Of a stretch of 64,000 nucleotides of DNA, positions 54,609-63,653 are shown in pieces. The DNA comes from Sphingobacteriales bacterium (GTDB lineage Bacteria > Bacteroidota > Bacteroidia > Chitinophagales > Chitinophagaceae), in the NCBI GenBank assembly GCA_004144185.1, contig SEFP01000001.1, forward strand, positions 868,001 to 932,000, read 5' to 3'. Position 1 is the stretch's first letter. Each line of letters begins with the position of its first letter. The notes beneath the pieces were generated by a model. It had not been told where the DNA came from. It did not search any database and worked only from the letters and a program-made list of their open reading frames with translations. The translations under genes and the position numbers were made by a program.

Positions 54609-55967
54609 CTAGTGCTGGTGTTGTGCAGCACCCGGACGAGGCAGCGCGAAAAACTCTTTCTCGCCGATTGCTTTTTCTTCGGTAGCAAATTTGCCACGCA
54701 GTTTTTCAAACAACTGGCCGAAGAGCAGATTCTGGTAGGTTTCGTTCATCATCTTCTCGTCTTTCTCTACAGTCTTCATGTAGTTGTCCATCCAGGGCGC
54801 ATCGTCCAGATCTTCTACACCAAAGTAGCTCATCACTTTGCCTTTGATGTCTTTGCGGATGTCTTCGATGCCTACCTGTACGCCGTTGTCTCCGATGAGT
54901 TTATCGGAAATCAGCGACCATTTCAGCTGGTGCTCGAACTGTGGGAATTCAGCTTCAACCTGCTCCGCCGTTTTAGGCTTGTCTTCGGCACCGCCGTTTT
55001 GCATCCAGCGCTTCAGGAAATCCTTTGGCAGCTCAATTGGAGTGGTATGCACCAGGTTTTCAAAAATCTCGCTGTCCATGCGCTCACCGGCAATGCGGTC
55101 GTACTCACGTTGCAGATCTTCGCGCACGTTGGTCCGGAAAGCAGCTTCGTCGGCCGGGGTATCTTTTGGATACACCTGAGCAAACAGCGCCTCGTCGACC
55201 GGGGCCAGATCGATGCGGCCGATTTTGCTGACCTTGGCAGTGTGTTCGCCTTCCAGTTGATCGGTATTCAAAATTTCTTTGGCGAAGGTGCTGGCTTCAC
55301 CGGCATCGGCAAAGTCGGTAGCCGGGTTGATGGTGAGTTCATCGCCTGCTTTGGCACCAATGAACTTGGCACGGAGGGCTTCCGGAAGACGGCTGATCAT
55401 AACCGGGCGCTCGGTGCTGCCTTGCTGATCGGCAACGCCGGTTTCGAAGAATACTACGTCGTCTTCGGTTTCGGACACATCCGGATGTTCCATTTTACCG
55501 AACCGTTGGCTCATACGTTTCAGTTCGTCGTTCACCATCTCATCGGTTACATCCACTTTGTAACGGGTCAGCACGGTACCATTGGTCAGCGACGGCACGT
55601 CGAATTCAGGTTTCAGGCCTACTTCAAAATCGAAGGTAAAATCGCCTGGGTTAGCCATGTCAATCGACTGCTGGGTTTGGGACGGCAGCGCCATCGGCTG
55701 ACCGAAGATGGCCAGATTTTCGGCGCGCAGGTAGTTTTCCAGTTCCTGTCCGGCCGTACGCAACACTTCATCCTGGTAAATAGCCGGACCATACATTTTT
55801 TTCAGCATGGCAGCCGGTACATGACCTTTCCGGAATCCGGGTACATTGACGTTTTTAGCTTGCTGCTTCAGGCTTTTTTCAAAGCCGGGCAGATAATCTT
55901 CCTTGGAAAGCGTAACGGAGATTTTGTCGTGAAGGGGCGCAATGGTGCTGCGGGTAACCTGGGCCAT
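54609..55967 (-). CDS. tig: Trigger factor
   Basis: A 452-residue ribosome-associated chaperone. The N-terminal ribosome-binding domain has the signature NVPGFRKGHVPAAM (GFRxGxxP). A PPIase-like domain and the long helical C-terminal arms follow. It binds nascent chains at the exit tunnel. It is slightly longer than the E. coli protein, as is common in Bacteroidetes. An open frame runs antisense through the whole gene but has no coding features. Confidence 0.95.
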   Translation of the reverse strand: MAQVTRSTIAPLHDKISVTLSKEDYLPGFEKSLKQQAKNVNVPGFRKGHVPAAMLKKMYGPAIYQDEVLRTAGQELENYLRAENLAIFGQPMALPSQTQQSIDMANPGDFTFDFEVGLKPEFDVPSLTNGTVLTRYKVDVTDEMVNDELKRMSQRFGKMEHPDVSETEDDVVFFETGVADQQGSTERPVMISRLPEALRAKFIGAKAGDELTINPATDFADAGEASTFAKEILNTDQLEGEHTAKVSKIGRIDLAPVDEALFAQVYPKDTPADEAAFRTNVREDLQREYDRIAGERMDSEIFENLVHTTPIELPKDFLKRWMQNGGAEDKPKTAEQVEAEFPQFEHQLKWSLISDKLIGDNGVQVGIEDIRKDIKGKVMSYFGVEDLDDAPWMDNYMKTVEKDEKMMNETYQNLLFGQLFEKLRGKFATEEKAIGEKEFFALPRPGAAQHQH

Positions 55968-56151
55968 ATGTTTAGAGTGACGGTTCTGTAGAAAAATGAA
56001 GTTTCGGAAAGACGCCTCAGGAGACGGCCCAACCGGTAGGTTTTGCTAAAAGGAGGGCAAAATTACGATATTCATCAGGAATGCAGCGGACTGTTCTGGA
56101 AAGGATGGCTTTCCGGAACGGACGGCTGTAGTGAAGCAGTCAGGAGGGTTT

Positions 56152-56835
56152 TTAGTTCTGCTTCCAGCTTTTGTAGCGGTCTTTGATCCACATCTTGATT
56201 TCCAGGTCGGTAGCGGCCCGTGCGAAATCATAGGGCATCGGATTCTGGTTCATGAAATGCGCCAGGCTATCGCCGGACAGTTTCGTCATCTCGGCCGTCA
56301 GTTGCGGCGTGTACCGGCTGTCGATGAATTTTTCATCTTCCATCCGGTTAAAATCGCTTTGGAAGGCAAAGAGGCGGCGTTGCTTTCCGGAAATCCGTTC
56401 CGCCAGAACCGATACCGGACTCATGCCGCCCGATCGCTGCCGGGCTAGCGCCCGTTCATAGGTTCGGGTCCGGTCAAACGAATCCAGTTGATAGCCCTCA
56501 GTGAAGGGCCGCACCCGTACTTCTCCCAGCGATACAGAAAACAACTGCATCTGAATTTTCCAGGGCACATTGCCCACCAGCTCGGGCGACCGGCGGATCT
56601 GCTGGGCGTAGCCAGCCGCTGCGAAATAAAACGATTCGCCGCTGGTACCGGAAAGGGTAAAGCGGCCCTGCGCATCCGTAACCGTTTTTGCGGCGGCATT
56701 TGCCACCGCAGTGATCTGAACCCCTTTGACGGGCAAGCCCGATTCTTTATCCACCACGGTTCCGGAAACCGTTTGTGCCGCTGCTGCCCACGGCAGCAGT
56801 CCGGTGAGTACGATCAAAAGAAAAATCCGCATCAT
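56152..56835 (-). CDS. Exported CarboxypepD-regulatory-like domain protein
   Basis: A 227-residue protein with a signal peptide (residues 1-20, ending AAAQ), an Ig-like carboxypeptidase-regulatory domain (about 21-110: VSGTVVDKESGLPVKGVQI, DAQGRFTL) as in SusC/TonB receptors, and a helical C-terminal domain (about 120-227) of unknown function. It stands alone. The ATG at 56835 fits the signal peptide best. Confidence 0.82.
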   Translation of the reverse strand: MMRIFLLIVLTGLLPWAAAAQTVSGTVVDKESGLPVKGVQITAVANAAAKTVTDAQGRFTLSGTSGESFYFAAAGYAQQIRRSPELVGNVPWKIQMQLFSVSLGEVRVRPFTEGYQLDSFDRTRTYERALARQRSGGMSPVSVLAERISGKQRRLFAFQSDFNRMEDEKFIDSRYTPQLTAEMTKLSGDSLAHFMNQNPMPYDFARAATDLEIKMWIKDRYKSWKQN

Positions 56836-56950
56836 AAGAGAAGAAGGCAAATTTCGCACCTTTTACAGGTAGGTAAACGTTAATAGTCATTGGAGAGGAC
56901 GGCAGGATCTCTTACCCGATACCTCAGTCCGATTCCCGACCTTTGCGACC

Positions 56951-58741
56951 GTGAAGGCACTGGCGGCATTAAATCCCTATTTCTATAAGTACAAATGGCA
57001 TCTCCTGCTGGGGTTGCTGTTTGTGGCTATTTCCAACGTGTTTGCCGTTTTGCCACCGGTCATTGTGCGCACCGTGATTGACCGGGTAACCAGCGAGGCA
57101 GCATCCTTCGACTTTTTCAAAGGCACCGATCTGGAAGCAACAGCCAGCAGCTATGTGTTCAATCTGGTATTCTGGAACGGGCTGTTGCTGCTCGGACTGG
57201 CGTTGCTGCGGGGCGTGTTCATGTTTCTGATGCGCCAAACCCTGATTGTGATGAGCCGTCACATCGAGTATGCACAGAAGGATGCTATTTACAAGCAGTA
57301 CCAACAGCTCGATGCCGGATTCTTCAAAACGCACTTCACCGGCGATTTGATGAACCGGATCTCGGAAGATGTAAGCCGGGTGCGGATGTATACCGGTCCG
57401 GCGCTGATGTACATGACCAATATGGTGGTGCTGACGATCTTCTGCCTTTGGGGGATGAGCCGGGTGGATAGCCGGCTGACGCTGCTGGTGGTAGCTCCAT
57501 TGCCATTTTTGGTGGTGGCGATTTACTGGGTCAACCGCATTATTGCCCGCAAAAGCGAAAAAATCCAGACACAGCTTTCCGAACTGACCACTACGGCGCA
57601 GGAATCCTACAGCGGCATCCGGGTCATCAAATCGTTTGTGCAGGAAACGCCGATGCTGCGTCACTTCACGGCTACGGCAGAGGAGTACCGGAAAAGCAAT
57701 GTGAACATGGCACTAACCGAGAGCGTCTGGTTTCCGTCGATTACCCTTTTTGTAGGCATCAGTTTGCTGCTTACAATCGTATCCGGCGGCTATCTGGCGA
57801 TGCAGGGGCAGATTTCTGCGGGCAATATTGCCGAGTTTGTGATTTATCTCAACTTGCTGATGTTTCCGATCTCCATGCTGGGTATGGTAGCGTCGATGAT
57901 TCAGCGGGCGGCAGTATCGCAGACGCGCATCAACGAATTTTTACACATCGCTCCGGCCATTCAGAACCCCGCCGTCCCACAGCTTCCGGACGTAAAAGGA
58001 ACAGTTGACTTCAATGGTGTCACGTTCGTGTATCCGCATACCGGTATTGTGGCGCTGAAGGATTTTGAGCTGCACCTGGTTCCCGGCCAGAAGGTCTGTA
58101 TTATCGGCAAAACCGGTAGTGGAAAAAGCACTGTTGCACAGTTGCTGTTGCGGATGTACGACCCTAAAAGCGGTGCTGTGATTCTGGATGGAACGCCGCT
58201 TCCGGACTATGATCTGGATTATCTGCGCCGCAACATTGCCTATGCGCCGCAGGAGGCCTATCTGTTCAGCGATACCTTGTACAACAACATCAAGTTTGGC
58301 CGCGAAGAGGCGACGCATGCAGAGGTCTTGGAAGCGGCACGTCTGGCCGATCTGGCCAAGGATGTTGAAAGCTTTCCGGAAGGCTATGAAACCATGATCG
58401 GCGAGCGGGGCGTAATGCTGTCCGGCGGACAGAAACAGCGTCTGGTACTGGCGCGTGCCCTGATCAAAGCGTCTCCGGTGTTGCTGCTCGACGAAAGTTT
58501 ATCGGCGGTGGATACCCAGACCGAGCAGCGGATTTTGAGCAACCTGCGCCAGGCGCTGGAGCAGACCACGGTACTTGTCATCACCCATCGCCTGTATGCC
58601 GGTTGGGAGTTTGATCAGATTCTGGTGCTGGATGACGGCGCTGTGGCAGAGCGGGGCACGCATGCAACGCTGATGGCTGAGAACGGCCGGTACGCCGAGC
58701 TGTGGCGGCATCAGACCGGTGTGGACGAAACCGGAAATTAA
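56951..58741 (+). CDS. ABC exporter half-transporter (MsbA-like, fused permease-ATPase)
   Basis: A 596-residue exporter: a six-helix transmembrane domain (residues 1-330) followed by a nucleotide-binding domain with Walker A GKTGSGKST, signature LSGGQKQR and Walker B VLLLDES. It begins with GTG at 56951. The substrate may be lipid, drug or peptide; the family does not allow a closer call. It works as a homodimer in the inner membrane. Confidence 0.93.
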   Translation: MKALAALNPYFYKYKWHLLLGLLFVAISNVFAVLPPVIVRTVIDRVTSEAASFDFFKGTDLEATASSYVFNLVFWNGLLLLGLALLRGVFMFLMRQTLIVMSRHIEYAQKDAIYKQYQQLDAGFFKTHFTGDLMNRISEDVSRVRMYTGPALMYMTNMVVLTIFCLWGMSRVDSRLTLLVVAPLPFLVVAIYWVNRIIARKSEKIQTQLSELTTTAQESYSGIRVIKSFVQETPMLRHFTATAEEYRKSNVNMALTESVWFPSITLFVGISLLLTIVSGGYLAMQGQISAGNIAEFVIYLNLLMFPISMLGMVASMIQRAAVSQTRINEFLHIAPAIQNPAVPQLPDVKGTVDFNGVTFVYPHTGIVALKDFELHLVPGQKVCIIGKTGSGKSTVAQLLLRMYDPKSGAVILDGTPLPDYDLDYLRRNIAYAPQEAYLFSDTLYNNIKFGREEATHAEVLEAARLADLAKDVESFPEGYETMIGERGVMLSGGQKQRLVLARALIKASPVLLLDESLSAVDTQTEQRILSNLRQALEQTTVLVITHRLYAGWEFDQILVLDDGAVAERGTHATLMAENGRYAELWRHQTGVDETGN

Positions 58742-58787
58742 AGGTCCGGTCCTTGGATTTGAGCAATGCGTGTGTTTCTTTTAAGGA

Positions 58788-59783
58788 ATGAAATTTTGTT
58801 CCCGCCCGCTTTTCATCGCTGCCTGCTTAGTGCTCAGTTCTGCCACTACCACTGTGGCCCAATCCAAAACGTCCGGAACAGACAGCACCCGGTCAGATGG
58901 GTTGGCGGCTGTGCTTGACGGCGTATGCAGTTGTGTAGATTCGATTTCCAGCACTCAGGCCAAGGAAGCGATCACGGATCAGATTCACACCTGCATCAAT
59001 AGGCATGTGGTTGTCTATCAACTGATTAAAAAGACCAATGACATTCTGACACGAGACTTGAAAGGAAAAGGGAAAAAGAATACTAAATATGAACTGGTTA
59101 TTGCTACGGACGAAAGCAGCAATGCATATCGGGAAAGCTATACTGACCTTGAGCGGGAAGCCCTTCAAAGATGTCCTGAGCTGAAGAGGCTACTGGCTTC
59201 CAATGACGCCGACATGGGCCGCACCCTCTCGCTCAGTCCGATTGCCAACGACTGGTATACCAAAGGGCTGCATGCAGCGGAGAAAGACGATTATAAAACC
59301 GCTGCTATGCATTACCGGAAAGCAGTAGCTACCGACCCCAACTTCATCTTCGCCTGGGACAATTTGGGTATTGCATATCGGCATTTAGAGCAATACCCAA
59401 AGGCTATTGATGCCTACGAACACTCCTTGGCCATCAACCCTCGCGGCGCCACTCCCTTGATGAATGCAGCCGTGGCCAGTTACAGTAATAAAGATTACCA
59501 GGGCGCTATTAAGTACTACAAGCGATTAGCCGAAGTGGATGCCGAGAATCCGGAAGTCTATTATGGCTTAGGTCAGGTCTACGCAGTCTACCTGGAAGAT
59601 TATGAGAATGCCTTACCCAATATGACGACTGCATTCAACCTCTATACAGCGCAGCAATCGCCTTATCGGGCAGATGCTGAAGAAATTATCCGGCTCATCT
59701 ATCAAAAAATGAAAGCTTCCGGAAAGGAAAAACGCTTCTATGAGATCATGAAGGAAGAAAACATAAGCGTTGATAGTAACTAA
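58788..59783 (+). CDS. Exported TPR protein
   Basis: A 331-residue protein with a signal peptide (residues 1-25, ending TVAQ), a region with three Cys (about residues 44-68), and three to four TPR units in the C-terminal half (YRKAVATDPNFIFAWDNLG, AIDAYEHSLAINPRGATPL, AIKYYKRLAEVDAENPEVYY). It is a probable periplasmic scaffold. No partner is apparent. Confidence 0.85.
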   Translation: MKFCSRPLFIAACLVLSSATTTVAQSKTSGTDSTRSDGLAAVLDGVCSCVDSISSTQAKEAITDQIHTCINRHVVVYQLIKKTNDILTRDLKGKGKKNTKYELVIATDESSNAYRESYTDLEREALQRCPELKRLLASNDADMGRTLSLSPIANDWYTKGLHAAEKDDYKTAAMHYRKAVATDPNFIFAWDNLGIAYRHLEQYPKAIDAYEHSLAINPRGATPLMNAAVASYSNKDYQGAIKYYKRLAEVDAENPEVYYGLGQVYAVYLEDYENALPNMTTAFNLYTAQQSPYRADAEEIIRLIYQKMKASGKEKRFYEIMKEENISVDSN

Positions 59784-59869
59784 TCTGTACGCTGAAAAAC
59801 AGCCCCTGAATACTTAATGCGCTTACAAGTCGCTAGTAGAGTATATTCACATGATTACAATTGCTACTT

Positions 59870-61429
59870 ATGCACAGACTACTACCTACCCTGTTTTTAC
59901 TGCTGGTACAACTGCAGGCCCGTGCCCACTCGGCTACTTGGACCGATGGAATCGCCTGCATGATCTATTCGCACTGCACCAGCTGTCATAACCCCAACGG
60001 CATTGCGCCGTTTTCGCTAACGACTTATAACGATGTGTATGCCAACCGGTTCTCAATTGCGGCATCGGTGCAGGCCAAAAGTATGCCGCCGTTTCCGGCC
60101 TCACAGACTAGGGCGCAGTACGCGCATGCCAATACTCTGAGCGACCACGAAATCAACGAGATCCGAGATTGGGTAACCAATTTTGCGCCGTTGGGCAATG
60201 CCAGCGCGGTGCCGACTCCGCCGGTCTATCAGCCGGGTCCGCAGATTACGGCTCCCAGCCAGGTACTGCAAATTCCCAACTATACGGTCAACACCAGTTC
60301 GGACCTGTATCGCGTATTTGTCATTCCGGTGAATAACGCACAGCAGCAGAAAATTCAGCGGATCGAAGTGGTGCCGGGCAACAAAGCCATTGTACACCAC
60401 GTACTGGTGTATCAGGATACCTCTTCGACGCCGCTTCAACTGGACGCTGCCGATCCCGGACCGGGCTATACCGCTTTTGGAGGCACCGGTTCCACGACTT
60501 CACAGCTCTTGGGAGGCTGGGTACCCGGACAAGATGCTTATACGTTTCCGCCCGGCTTCGGAGGCCAGCTGCCCGCCAATACGCGGCTGTGTGTACAGGT
60601 GCATTATCCGGGCGGCATCAGCAATCAGATCGACAGCACCCAAATCCGGCTGGTCTACGGATCCGCTACCCTGCGCAATCTGGACATGGTACCGGCTATC
60701 AACCATTACAACACGCTGACCAACGGACCGCTGTACATTCCGGCCAATACGGTTAAGACGTTCAACGCGCGCGTCACCGTTCCGTATAATGTTACCATGG
60801 CCGGATTGCTGCCGCACATGCATTTGCTGGGCCAGCGCATTGAAAGCTATGCGGTGAAGCCCAACGGCGACACGATTTTCCTGGTGAATATTCCCCAATG
60901 GGATTTTCACTGGCAGCGGAACTATCAGTTTCAGAAGCCGATTCTAGTGCCGGCCGGTTCAGTCGTTTATGCGACCGCAGTCTACGACAACACGACGGGC
61001 AATCCCAGCAACCCCAGCAATCCTCCGATCAACGTCTCGGCCGGAGAGGGCACCAAGGATGAAATGATGCTTATTTATTTCAGCATCGCCCTGTACCAGC
61101 CCGGCGATACGTCGATCCTGATCGATACGGCTTCTCATTTTCCACACTATATGAACTGTCACGGCAACAGCCTGAGTGTGGGTAATGTGACTTCCGGAAA
61201 CCCAATAACCCTATCGCCGAATCCGGCTCATACCCTGTTTCATATTTCCGGAATTGACGGTCCCTTTGAGGCCAGAATCTATACGGGGGAAGGCCGCATC
61301 GTACGGGAGGTGTCCTTGCAAACGGCCGCTGAACCACTTGATGTAGCCTCCCTGCCCGCAGCTACCTACTATCTTCAGATCAGGTTAAAAAACGGTCTGG
61401 TATCGTATCAAAAGCTGGTCAAACAGTAA
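59870..61429 (+). CDS. T9SS-exported protein with c-type haem motif and copper ascorbate-dependent monooxygenase-like fold
   Basis: A 519-residue secreted protein: signal peptide (residues 1-18), one CxxCH haem motif in a short cytochrome c segment (CTSCHNPNG, about residue 36), then a body resembling the copper type II monooxygenase fold, with His-rich metal-binding stretches (IVHHVLVYQ, LLPHMHLLGQ) and a Met-containing DEMMLIYF, and a type IX secretion C-terminal domain (about 440-519). Haem plus copper domains in one protein suggest electron transfer to the copper site. ATG 59870 is preferred over a TTG three codons upstream. Confidence 0.82.
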   Translation: MHRLLPTLFLLLVQLQARAHSATWTDGIACMIYSHCTSCHNPNGIAPFSLTTYNDVYANRFSIAASVQAKSMPPFPASQTRAQYAHANTLSDHEINEIRDWVTNFAPLGNASAVPTPPVYQPGPQITAPSQVLQIPNYTVNTSSDLYRVFVIPVNNAQQQKIQRIEVVPGNKAIVHHVLVYQDTSSTPLQLDAADPGPGYTAFGGTGSTTSQLLGGWVPGQDAYTFPPGFGGQLPANTRLCVQVHYPGGISNQIDSTQIRLVYGSATLRNLDMVPAINHYNTLTNGPLYIPANTVKTFNARVTVPYNVTMAGLLPHMHLLGQRIESYAVKPNGDTIFLVNIPQWDFHWQRNYQFQKPILVPAGSVVYATAVYDNTTGNPSNPSNPPINVSAGEGTKDEMMLIYFSIALYQPGDTSILIDTASHFPHYMNCHGNSLSVGNVTSGNPITLSPNPAHTLFHISGIDGPFEARIYTGEGRIVREVSLQTAAEPLDVASLPAATYYLQIRLKNGLVSYQKLVKQ

Positions 61430-61485
61430 GTGCCTTAAACGGGTAAGCGGTCTGGCGGTCTTACTTTTTTAAGTGCTTCTCTATC

Positions 61486-62325
61486 ATGCAAAAACGAATC
61501 CTTTTCTCTGCTGCTTTACTGGCTTCATTAACTCTTCCGGCAGCTGCCCAGTCTGGTAGTGGTACGCAACGCAGCAACTCGCTGGGCGATGTATTAAATA
61601 CCATTGGATCTATTCTGAACGGCAGCCGCGATTCCGGAAATTCCCGGACCGGTACTTCCGGCAGCACCGGCACCTATGGATATGGCTCTAATTCATCTTT
61701 AGGTTCGCTGAGTCAGACAGATATCGCCAAAGGTCTGCGGGAAGCGCTGACCATCGGTGCTGAAAATGCATCGAACCGGCTCTCAGCTACTAATGGCTTC
61801 TTCGGCGATGCGTTGGTAAAGATTCTGCTGCCTCCGGAAGCGCAAAAAGTAGAGCGCACGTTGCGCAGCGTAGGTATGGGTAGTCTGGTGGATAAAGCCG
61901 TTCTGTCAATGAACCGAGCAGCCGAAGATGCATCCAAGAAGGCAGTTCCAATTTTCGTAAACGCAATCACGTCCATATCGCTTCAGGACGGCATCAATAT
62001 TCTGCGGGGTGGACGGGATGCCGCTACCCAGTACCTGAAGTCCAGAACCACGGTAGCACTCACTGATGCGTTCCGGCCGGTGATCAATAATTCCCTGAAT
62101 AAGGTGAATGCAACGGCGTTGTGGAGTACGGTGTTTAATACCTACAACCGGCTTCCCACCTCCCGTTCACAGATCAATCCAGACCTGACCGCATATGTGA
62201 CGGAGCGGGCGCTCAACGGGATGTTTCTGAAAATTGCCGATGAGGAAGCCAAAATCCGGACCAATCCGGCCGCACGGGTCACCAGCATCCTGCAAGAGGT
62301 GTTTGGTGCGGTCCAGGGACGATAG
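61486..62325 (+). CDS. DUF4197 family protein
   Basis: A 279-residue exported protein: signal peptide (residues 1-20, ending AAAQ), a Ser/Gly/Thr-rich linker, then the helical DUF4197 domain (about 80-275: IAKGLREALTIGAENASNRLS, GFFGDALVKILLPPEAQKV, QDGINILRGG). The function is unknown. A terminator with TTCCGGAA at its edge follows. Confidence 0.9.
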   Translation: MQKRILFSAALLASLTLPAAAQSGSGTQRSNSLGDVLNTIGSILNGSRDSGNSRTGTSGSTGTYGYGSNSSLGSLSQTDIAKGLREALTIGAENASNRLSATNGFFGDALVKILLPPEAQKVERTLRSVGMGSLVDKAVLSMNRAAEDASKKAVPIFVNAITSISLQDGINILRGGRDAATQYLKSRTTVALTDAFRPVINNSLNKVNATALWSTVFNTYNRLPTSRSQINPDLTAYVTERALNGMFLKIADEEAKIRTNPAARVTSILQEVFGAVQGR

Positions 62326-62347
62326 TAAAACAGATTCTACCCGTTCC

Positions 62348-62388
62348 GGAAACCGCCGTGCCTAACCCGTACGGCGGTTTCTTTTTAG
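62348..62388 (+). terminator. Rho-independent terminator after DUF4197 gene
   Basis: An 11-bp perfect stem (GAAACCGCCGT with ACGGCGGTTTC), loop of 11 bases, followed by a T-tract. The left arm abuts a TTCCGGAA copy. Confidence 0.85.
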
Positions 62389-62457
62389 ATCCGGATGAGA
62401 TAAAACCGCCTTTTTCCCTGCTGTATTTTCGTGGTTTACCCAGATTCCGGAAACGTG

Positions 62458-63615
62458 ATGGTGACCCAACTCTTTAAAGCCTTTTTCCGGAGTGAGAAAG
62501 CAGGTGGTTTGTTACTACTGGCCTGTACGGCCTTGTCGCTACTCTGGAGCAACAGCCCCTGGCAGGCATCCTACCTCTCCTTCTGGCAGCTGCCTGTTGG
62601 CACGCATAGTTTGGTAGAGGTGATCAATGATGGGCTGATGACCCTATTTTTCCTGCTCATCGGCCTGGAACTGGAGCGGGAACTGTACCAGGGTGAGCTG
62701 TCTACCCCTAAAGACGCCGCCCTGCCGGTAGTAGCCGCGCTGGGCGGAATGCTGGTACCCGCCGGTATCTACCTGCTGTTTAATGCCGGTACGCCTACCC
62801 AACGCGGAGCCGGCATTCCTATGGCTACTGATATCGCCTTTGCACTGGCGGTGTTGTCGTTGCTGGGACGACGGGTTCCGGTGGCCCTTAAAGTGTTTTT
62901 GACAGCCCTGGCCATTATCGACGACCTCGGGGCCATCGTAGTGATTGGGCTGGTGTATTCCAAAGGGCTTTCTTTGATACATCTGGGGATTGCCGGTGGC
63001 ATCTGGGGCACTTTGCTGTTGCTGAACCGCCTCCGGGTGCAAACGCTCATACCATATCTGGTGGGAGGAGCTGCGATGTGGTATTTTATGCTGCACTCCG
63101 GGGTTCATGCCACGCTCACCGGTGTGTTGGTTGCCTTTGCGATTCCGTTTGGGGATGGTTCGGAGCATTCGGCTTCGTACCGGCTGCAACAGTTTTTACA
63201 CCAGCCGGTTGCATTTATTATTCTACCTCTTTTTGCCCTGGCGAATACAGCCTTGCCGATCGGAAACATCGCTTCCGGAACGTTCGTCCAGCCGTACAGT
63301 CTGGGCATCGGCTTGGGATTGGTGCTGGGAAAACCCATTGGGATTCTGCTGGCCTGCGCGCTGGCCATACGGCTGCGCTGGGGGAAGCTGCCGGCCGGAA
63401 TGACCTGGAAACAACTGGCGGGCGTGGGTTTGCTGGCCGGGATTGGTTTTACGATGTCGGTATTCATTACCCTGCTGGCTTTTGAAGCGGACGCACTCAT
63501 CCAGGGGGCCAAACTTACCATTCTCAGTGCCTCACTTCTGGCAGCAGTAGCCGGTTACGTTGTGTTGCGGAAGCTGCTGCCTGCACCAACGCCCGGTTCT
63601 GAAACCAATGACTAA
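62458..63615 (+). CDS. nhaA: Na+/H+ antiporter NhaA
   Basis: A 385-residue twelve-helix antiporter. Key acidic residues are present: ATDIAFALAVLSLLG and AIIDDLGAIVVI, with the Asp pair that binds Na+ in NhaA. It expels sodium in exchange for protons and controls internal pH. The ATG at 62458 (MVTQLFKAFFRS) is preferred; a GTG nine codons upstream is in frame. Confidence 0.93.
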   Translation: MVTQLFKAFFRSEKAGGLLLLACTALSLLWSNSPWQASYLSFWQLPVGTHSLVEVINDGLMTLFFLLIGLELERELYQGELSTPKDAALPVVAALGGMLVPAGIYLLFNAGTPTQRGAGIPMATDIAFALAVLSLLGRRVPVALKVFLTALAIIDDLGAIVVIGLVYSKGLSLIHLGIAGGIWGTLLLLNRLRVQTLIPYLVGGAAMWYFMLHSGVHATLTGVLVAFAIPFGDGSEHSASYRLQQFLHQPVAFIILPLFALANTALPIGNIASGTFVQPYSLGIGLGLVLGKPIGILLACALAIRLRWGKLPAGMTWKQLAGVGLLAGIGFTMSVFITLLAFEADALIQGAKLTILSASLLAAVAGYVVLRKLLPAPTPGSETND

Positions 63616-63653
63616 GGTTCCGGAACCGAGCGTTGCGAGGGGGTTGAATTTAC

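Noticed and set aside
54612-55991. Long open frame (459 codons) antisense to the trigger factor gene
   Set aside because: It mirrors the tig codons exactly, shows no domain, signal or start-site evidence, and its composition is typical of reverse-strand shadows in GC-rich genes.
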